Assembly: GCA_963995525.1 (NCBI GenBank)
Contig: OZ023218.1
Span: 49,718,681-49,782,680, forward strand
DNA length: 64,000 bases
Direction: 5' to 3'
Source of the DNA: Escarpia spicata
Taxonomy: Eukaryota; Annelida; Polychaeta; Sabellida; Siboglinidae
This document shows, one piece after another, positions 57,541-64,000 of this stretch (positions are counted from its first letter, which is position 1; each line of letters opens with the position of its first letter). The position numbers and the translations under genes are program-made. The notes under the pieces were generated by a model. The model ran no database searches and was not told where the DNA came from. It saw nothing but the letters and a program-made list of their open reading frames with translations.

Positions 57541-57830
57541 ACTGAAAGGGTAGAGAAGGTATTGGGGCATGGCAAGGGAGGGTCTATACTAGTACACGTA
57601 GGGACAAATAATGCTGACAGAGAGGGAACAACTGGGATAGTACAGAAGTACAGACAGTTAGTGAGGAAGTTAAAGTGGCTAAAGAGTTAGTGGCGTGACT
57701 ATGTTTAAAAATAAAATCGATACATACCTTAAAAGGACGGCATACACGCAGATAAAAAGTATTGGACTCTCGATAAGCCAAAAGGCTTCCTTGTCCACCT
57801 GCCATCTAGAGTTAATTGTCTGGATGGCAA
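57541..57830 (+). pseudogene. LINE remnant (HVGTNN block fused to ORF2 C-terminal tail)
   Basis: VEKVLGHGKGGSILVHVGTNN followed by a KYRQLVRKLKWLK frame is the esterase-like segment of CR1/L2-type LINEs. Directly after it, TMFKNKIDTYLKRTAY is the usual ORF2 C-terminal motif. Everything between is deleted. Confidence 0.75.
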
Positions 57831-58096
57831 TCTTGTTAAATCTAACTGTGCGTCTGTGTGTGCGTGCGTATGAGCGTGTCCGCAGGTACGTGTGTGTGTG
57901 AGCGTGCCTGAGTGCGCATATACCTTTGTAGCATCTACTTTCATCTTACCAAAAAGTGTGTTTCTGTGCACCTGTGGTGTACATGCGCCACTTCACAGGT
58001 ACTTTTTGAATTGAAAAGAATGGTGTATAAATCAATTCATTTAATATGTAAATGTTCCCCTTTAGATTATTGTTGTTAAAAGAATTACATGATTTA

Positions 58097-58636
58097 TCAC
58101 TTATATTCATTAGTAGAACCGTATATTTGTTCACAAATAAACAATAATAACAAACTTAACATTATAATGTTCCATTGATTTATGTCGATGTCTTGATGTG
58201 TAAAATACGATGTAGCCTCATGTTGACAATACAAGCACGTTTCTCGATCGTTGGAATCTGGTGATTTCAAGAATGTTTTATCTAACCCTGCAAATTGATA
58301 ACCACTTGAAGTGAATAGAAACCGACTAGCAGGTGCCTGTGTGAAATGTGAAAATAAATCGTAACAAACGTATATATTCATGTTCATAAAAAGTACAAAT
58401 TTATTCGAATTCCACGTATAAAAAATCAAATCGTAGCATCGTATACCCTGTATGGCATAGGTATGTGGACGTAAACAGTTCACATTATAAGACACTATAT
58501 AAGTATGCAGTCTTGTAGTATTCATAGTACAATAGTACCGTGTGCAAACAAGAGTGCAGTGCACGCATGCAGTAGTGCAGTGCACGCATGCAATAGTGCC
58601 ACAATTGTACGTATACATTGTATAAGTATGTAGCAT
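58097..58636 (-). CDS. Candidate ORF/exon, unknown
   Basis: An open frame of 179 codons in AT-rich DNA. The downstream half starts after an acceptor-like ttttcacatttcacacag (58338) and reads APASRFLFTSSGYQFAGLDK...CLYCQHEATSYF. The upstream half includes a small gtgcagtgcacgcatgcag duplication (58555-58591), so the first part is probably not coding. Not recognised. Confidence 0.25.
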   Translation of the reverse strand: MLHTYTMYTYNCGTIACVHCTTACVHCTLVCTRYYCTMNTTRLHTYIVSYNVNCLRPHTYAIQGIRCYDLIFYTWNSNKFVLFMNMNIYVCYDLFSHFTQAPASRFLFTSSGYQFAGLDKTFLKSPDSNDRETCLYCQHEATSYFTHQDIDINQWNIIMLSLLLLFICEQIYGSTNEYK

Positions 58637-59099
58637 TTTTGTAGCACAAATAGTTTACCGGTTGAACCAGTCGTTGATAGGACAGCGATTGTTCAATAAG
58701 TGAACGCGTCGTGATTTGCTTCAGCCATATATACATAAAATCGCTCTGCGTCAAACATTTATATACATCTATATACAATATGTACATGAAATTGTATCCG
58801 CTTCCAAGAAACGTCTCATTCTGACTCGTATGAAACACTATTCGCATCTATGTTTACAAATGTACAAGTTTGCCGACGCTCGAATCACGCCTGCACGAGC
58901 GGTTTTCTCAACAAAGGAGCACACGCAGGGCCGACTCACGCCTTTGTGTATCACTACGCCATAAATTATCTAGACGTATTACTTCCATCGGGCGTGTTAC
59001 GGTTCGTCTGTCGTTATTGCGGTGGCCTCAAACGATGTCACGAGTGCGCAGAAACCTGCAATTGTAAAGAAATACACAATTAGCATCGTGAGAGCTCCT

Positions 59100-60080
59100 C
59101 TGTTAGACCCTATGTTTATTTTAGGCATGTCTGTTTGCTAATAGATCTTCATACAATGAATGAATAACACGCTAGAATTCCTTGTAAAATCAACTTGTTT
59201 TCAGAATAGCAGATGGCTGCGTTTTCTAGTAAATATTACATCAGATTGTAAACATTGCACGTCATTACTGCACAACGTAATCGCATATAATTATAGCTGG
59301 GCGGCACTAAAGATATTTCCTTTGTGACGTAGCGCCGAGCAAGGACTGACGTGCGCGCTGCTATTGGAAGTTAAGTCCTACATTCCAGAAAAATCGATGG
59401 TCCCCAAATGGCGCGCGAATCTCTCAAATTGTGCACCAGACGGCAATCGAGTGTGGGTATGTGTGTGCGTGTGTGGGTATTTTGATGTCGCAAGATAGGC
59501 CTTCCTCAAATACTCGCTGCACACGCCACAACACGCGCACACACCCACTGGCGCACGTGCGTGTGCCGTGCTATTAAATGTGATTATCAGATTCTGCGGC
59601 TCGCCTTTCTCTGGCAGCCGCTGATTATAATGCTTTCACGACCGGGGACAATTATCGCTAACAACCGTAAGTAGGGGACGAAAATGCCCGGCAGCCAATT
59701 ATTAGACAACTTGGCAATTAGGGCTGACGCTGAAGAATTGTCCAGTCGCATCTTACACAAAGTTGTTTCAGGTGCTTGATAATTTACGTATTAGTTATCG
59801 TGAGTTACACATCTGTTTAAATCTGTGTATTGTCAATTTATGCATTATGATATGTGTTTGAAAATAGTGATATAGATTTGCACTGTGATAATACTTATTA
59901 AGCGCTTCCAATGGTCTTACTGTTATATTTTATTTACAATTTATTTTCGTTTATTTAACTGATCGAGTTTAGCACTTGGGTGTTTTAGCGCCTATGAATT
60001 TACTGTTGTGTATATTTAGGGAGCTTTATAAATATAGTTATTATTATTATTTGTTATTTCTAAGAGTATATATATATATA
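59100..60080. other. Non-coding; possible conserved element near ASCL
   Basis: 59580-59760 is compositionally distinct, with caattattagacaacttggcaattaggg-type homeodomain-like strings. No coding frame. 60070-60090 is a (TA)n tract. Confidence 0.25.
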
Positions 60081-60089
60081 TATTACATA

Positions 60090-60210
60090 GAGCAGCCAAG
60101 TCCTTATTATCATGTTCGCTTCGCACACCTTATTTATTTATTTTCATTCTAGATAACAACATATCATAGCCATTCAACCTGCTCGAAAAAATATACAAAT
60201 TGCTATGGCT
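60090..60210 (+). repeat. Dispersed repeat family 4, copy 2
   Basis: See 50785-50890. Confidence 0.5.
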
Positions 60211-60214
60211 GATT

Positions 60215-61560
60215 ATTATTATTATTAATTGTATTATCCTAAATTAATTGCAATTATTGCTACTTATATTGGTAATTGATGTTTATATTGAATGGTGTAT
60301 ATTGTTATGAAACACCCCCAACGCGGACTTGACGCCTGCGTGTGCTTGCAAGACTAAATAAAGACGTTTATAGCGCGTGTCTAATCACACAAAACGTATC
60401 TTTCCCTCAAAATCTCATTCAATACATTGGCCTATTTATTAGCAGTATACCAGTGTGTTCACTTAGTTGCATTTGCAGCAACAGAAACGATACAGCGACA
60501 ATAATTTGCATGTTACGCACACTCGCAGTTTTGCTCACTCGTGTGCTAGCGTAACCAACAGCTCTCCTTTCAGTTCCGCCAACGCAATTTGCGCCGAAAT
60601 ACACTTCTCACAACGCCGGGCTCGCATCAAAGCGCTCTGCCGTCGACAAAGGCGATAATGAGCGATGTTTGCTCTCGCGATATCGACAATCGGTCTTCTC
60701 ATCTATAGCAAATACAAGCGGTGGCACCGCCTAGATGTGTACCGAAACACACGTCTAATAGTCTGGCCGCGAATGAGTATCTCGTGGTGGAGATTTACCG
60801 GGAGATACGACCGACCGATCTTCTTACGGGCGACGTTATCTTGCCGAAGAAAGTCCGCGGGAACCACTGCAACGTCAAAGAGCCCAGCGACCCCAGGGCA
60901 TCAACTCGCCACTAGTGCCGCTCGAGTGAGACAGACACGCACGAGCACTATTGGAAAAACCACTGTTATACGCTGCTACGTATTTGTCACGCTAAATGTC
61001 TTACAAAGCGACCAAATTGGAACGACACCATTGAAATGTCTTGGTGAATCATCTGGTTTAGTTTTACCACGGGCGTTTTGTTTTCAAATAACGCTGTTAG
61101 TTTATGTAAATAAATGTGTATAGTTATTTTAATAATAATAATAATTATTATTATTATTATGTAACTGATAAAAAAAATATATATTAATAATTCGTATATT
61201 AATGATATTAATATATTAGTAGTAATATTACAATTATGTCAATAATAATAATAATAATTAATTTAACCATTGTTGTTATCATTTGATATTATTATTTATC
61301 CAATTGATATTGTTTGGTAAGATTATACATTTACTTTGGATAATAATTAAATGGTTTTCATCGTTGATTAATAATTACATCTTGTGTGTAAATATTTCAT
61401 TCGCCTGTTACAGAACGCGCTATTTGAAACAACTATATATTTAAAGACATTTTCAACGTTTAGAATTTCACATTTATCTATGTGTAACACATTAATATAT
61501 TGATAGATTGCTATATGTTGTATTTTCTCTGAAGAATGCCAATAAGTAACTATATTTACA
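60215..61560. other. No gene recognised
   Basis: 60340-61120 is GC-richer with open but motif-free frames. 61130-61330 is (TAA)n/(TTA)n-rich. Confidence 0.4.
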
Positions 61561-61570
61561 CTTACAAATA

Positions 61571-61576
61571 TTTATT
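61571..61576 (-). promoter_or_regulatory. Candidate poly(A) signal of ASCL
   Basis: AATAAA on the minus strand about 305 bases past the stop. Another lies at 61622-61627. Confidence 0.35.
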
Positions 61577-61880
61577 TTGTAACTTGTTTATAATTTTATT
61601 TTTTTCCGTATTTGTATAACATTTATTTCTGTAAACAGTTAGACACGAGAGCACATGATTATTGTATGCAGATTTTAAATTAAATCCATTAAACACTGTA
61701 CCTTGTCTTGATAGAGAATAAAATAATTGGTTTGTACATAACAATGAACGTAAACATTCCCATGAGTGTAATAATTGCTACTGTCGTATCAACGTAAATT
61801 TATGAATAATATGACGCTCTACAATGTGACACGCACTTACCCGAATTGTGAGTACCGCGCTGGTAGATCCGCGTTGGTCT

Positions 61881-62573
61881 TCATTGGAACCAACTGGCGA
61901 AGTCCAAGAGATCGACATCCTCTGCTCGGAGAGAGTCGACGCTATTCACCGAACTGTCCGTGCTATATCCGCAGTGCGACGGCGTGTGCACAGGCGTGTG
62001 TCCGGGAGAACTTCCGGGCGACAGTCCGGAACAATCCGACGAGTATCCTGAAGAGAGCTGCTGTAGATCGGGCTGGAGGGAAATGACCGACGTCGAGCCG
62101 GTGCCGAACGCGGCGTTAACGGCGTCGGAATCGTCCAACATCTGCTGCAGACATCGGATATAGTCGACGGCCGATTTGAGCGTATCCACTTTACTGGATT
62201 TCTTCTTGCGGATTGCCTCCGGGACGTGGTCCCGAAGCCGGGCGAAACTCTGGTTCACCAGCCGGACTCGGTTGCGTTCTCGCTCGTTGCGTCTGGATAC
62301 AGACTCCGTCTTGGGCTTCGGCAACGAATAACCGAGTCCGGCAAAGTCGATGCGACGTTTGCAGCGAAGCAGGTCCTTGGTTGACGAAGTCTTCGGGCAG
62401 AGCCGCTTACAGGTGCGAGTGCTGGCGGCGGGCGTCACAGACGGTGTTGTGTTCGGGTTAAACTGCATCGGCAGGATGATACACGTCGTTACGACGTTCG
62501 GCAGGATCGTCACTTTCCCTGGAGTCGCGGATTCCGGCAACGTCGGCGCTGGCAGGATGCGGACGGAGTTCAT
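61881..62573 (-). CDS. ascl: Achaete-scute (ASCL) family bHLH transcription factor
   Basis: Proneural class II bHLH factor expected to bind E-boxes (CANNTG) as a heterodimer with E/Daughterless proteins in the nucleus. 230 residues, one exon. The bHLH spans about 93-147: basic region RRNERERNRVRLVNQSFARL, loop PEAIRKKKSSK, helix 2 VDTLKSAVDYIRCLQQML. The RERNRV...VN basic region and the C-terminal LLDFASWF (residues 222-229, compare LLDFTNWF of ASCL1) are diagnostic. Between them is a Ser/Pro/Thr-rich linker with a GHTPVHTPSH run. Met at 62573 is chosen because the frame stays open another 75 codons upstream to 62798 but that part is Arg-rich, low in conservation signal and likely 5'UTR. Intact, with coding-like GC content unlike its AT-rich flanks. 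Which ASCL paralogue it is cannot be decided here. Confidence 0.95.
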   Translation of the reverse strand: MNSVRILPAPTLPESATPGKVTILPNVVTTCIILPMQFNPNTTPSVTPAASTRTCKRLCPKTSSTKDLLRCKRRIDFAGLGYSLPKPKTESVSRRNERERNRVRLVNQSFARLRDHVPEAIRKKKSSKVDTLKSAVDYIRCLQQMLDDSDAVNAAFGTGSTSVISLQPDLQQLSSGYSSDCSGLSPGSSPGHTPVHTPSHCGYSTDSSVNSVDSLRAEDVDLLDFASWFQ

Positions 62574-63560
62574 GTCGACGGAGATCGGTCGATGAGTGGT
62601 CGGTGGCTCGTGCCGGGCGCGTGTCTCTCTTGGAAAGGGTCCAATTCGAAGTGTGCCAGTCACGCAACTGGCTCGTGCCGTCGTCTCGCGATGTTTTATG
62701 TCGTTGTCGCGTCGTTGGCTCCCCGTCACGCTCGGGCGCGCGCCGACAAAACCTGCGAAGCCCCACCCCCGGACGCGCGCCGCTCGTGCCGCTGTCAATC
62801 AGCCGCGCGCGCCGCCAGCGTGCCCCAGACGGGCGCGGGTAAATACCCGGCGCCAATGAATACCCTCAAGAGCGCCTGGGAGACCAGGACAACCGGGAGC
62901 AGCATGCGTGCAGAAACCGCACGGGCGGGTGATTCGGTCCCACCGACGACGTCGTCGAGAGAAAAGGAAATGAGATTAAAGATGTGGTGATGGAGATTGC
63001 GTGCAGCCGAGGAAGACACGGGCGTCAGTCATAGTGACCCCGGGCTACAGGGGAACGAGACAGACAATTGACGATATGTTTGTAAAATGGCCGGAATACC
63101 CTCTACTTCAATTCGCTCTTCGCAACGCAGCGCTCGATCGAGGACACGGCTCAGAACAACTAGAGCATCAATTGTCCCTTGGGCTAGTTGCCGGAGATCC
63201 TTAAGCGAATTGTCCCTTACTCTGCTCAGGTTAACTATTCATTAACACTGTACCGGTTGGCCCGGGTTCTTCACAATTCTGGGTAGATCTGTTGGTCCTA
63301 CTTACACAGTACATCATCTGCTATGGACAGAGATTTTGTTATTGTCTTTTGCCCGTACCCTCCTAGCCCATTTTTAGCGTGTCCTCTGTCACTGCCTGTC
63401 AGGTCCGGCTGTCTGTAGGAGGAATTCTGCATATCGAATCGTTTGGGACGGAGGTTGATGTAGCGTCATGGATGGTTGACCAAGCGAAACCGTTGCCAGA
63501 CTGTTGAGCGCGGTACTGCCCCATTTCCCCAGCGTAGTCCGTGTCAGTGACCACCACCTA
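62574..63560. other. GC-rich ASCL 5' flank
   Basis: A CpG-rich block to about 63060, then mixed sequence with acaattg/caattgtc strings at 63061-63215. No recognised coding exon. Confidence 0.4.
62838..62858 (-). promoter_or_regulatory. Candidate ASCL core promoter (CCAAT plus TATA-like)
   Basis: On the minus strand an ATTGG (inverted CCAAT, 62853-62857) is followed 7 bases later by TATTTA (62840-62845), about 265 bases upstream of the chosen start in a GC-rich block. The spacing between the two boxes is unusually short. Confidence 0.3.
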
Positions 63561-63563
63561 ATT

Positions 63564-63711
63564 GATAGTAATAGTAGTAGTAGTAGGAGGAGGGGGAGGA
63601 GGAGGAGGAGGAAGAAGAAGAGGAGGAGGAGGAGGAGGAAGAGGAGGAGGAGGAGGAGGAGGAGGAGGAGGAGGAGGAGGAGGAGGAGGAGGAGGAGGAG
63701 TAGTAGTAGTT
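63564..63711 (+). repeat. (GTA)n/(GGA)n trinucleotide repeat
   Basis: tagtag at both edges, aggagg core. Confidence 0.97.
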
Positions 63712-64000
63712 TAGGAAAATGGGTGTACTGGGCTCAAGTATCCTCTGTTAAGGATTTGGAAAATGAACGAAGACCCTAATGCACTGGCAACGGAGTATAT
63801 AAGTGGCGAATGTGAACCCTAAACCCAGATATCTGATAAAATAAGTTTAGTCCTTTCGGGTAGATGGTTTTCTCTACAAAACATTTTTTTGTAAATAAAA
63901 CCTAAAAAAGAAAAACGTATGATTAATGGTACATCCTAATGACAACTATCGGTCTACAACGGAGACGAGAATGCGTGATTATCCAGTCAAGGCACAGGGA

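Noticed and set aside
58716..59083. Cys-rich end (RYCGGLKRCHECAETCNC) of a plus-strand ORF
   Set aside because: Short and isolated, does not fit a zinc-finger spacing I know, and lacks splice context.
60665..61123. 152-residue ORF with a hydrophobic start
   Set aside because: No family motif, no splice or poly(A) support; composition changes abruptly within the frame.
62574..62798. Upstream 75-codon extension of ASCL
   Set aside because: In frame but Arg-rich with no resemblance to ASCL N-termini; more likely 5'UTR.
61960..62856. Several open frames overlapping ASCL on both strands
   Set aside because: GC-rich shadows of the ASCL coding frame and its 5'UTR.

Overview
This is a gene-poor, repeat-rich stretch of an animal nuclear genome. 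Genes are split by GT-AG introns, microsatellites are very long, tRNA-derived SINEs, LINE fragments and TTAA/TA cut-and-paste elements are interspersed, and there is one 200-base assembly gap. Repeat style and protein affinities suggest a marine invertebrate, most likely a mollusc or another lophotrochozoan; this is inference, because no species-diagnostic sequence was seen. There are no bacterial features.

Layout. 1-2827 is the right-hand part of a TTAA DNA transposon (copy A). 3184-3423 is a possible orphan exon. 3924-6655 is a decayed LINE. 8548-24251 (minus) holds a complete hexokinase gene that I reassembled from 12 exons. Every exon is bounded by AG/GT, all phases agree, and the 1647-nt CDS gives 548 residues. 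Its introns carry most of the window's microsatellites, a 75-bp tandem repeat with a CRE-like site in every unit, and a same-strand LINE fragment. 24890-25746 is a small inverted derivative (copy C) of the same transposon, just upstream of the first hexokinase exon. 27140-27596 is a foldback around a (GT)n tract followed by a transposase-like fragment. 28064-34286 is the nearly full-length transposon (copy B), with TTAA at both ends, a broken minus-strand transposase and a broken plus-strand gene for a protein with a P2X7-type cysteine-rich (P2RX7_C/ballast) domain. 34290-61800 is mostly non-coding: SINEs, LINE tails, a 73-bp satellite, 39-, 11- and 10-bp minisatellites, long (GAGT)n and (TC)n tracts, small TA-linked repeats, a few orphan exon candidates and one unassigned 155-residue ORF. 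61881-62573 (minus) is an intact single-exon achaete-scute (ASCL) bHLH gene with a GC-rich upstream region.

The two secure host genes are functionally unrelated: hexokinase starts glycolysis and ASCL is a proneural transcription factor. The most novel observation is the transposon family. Copies A and B have lost complementary pieces of the transposase (A keeps the C-terminal exon, B the central part), and C keeps only the ends. Copy B links a P2X7-ballast-like zinc domain to a mobile element.
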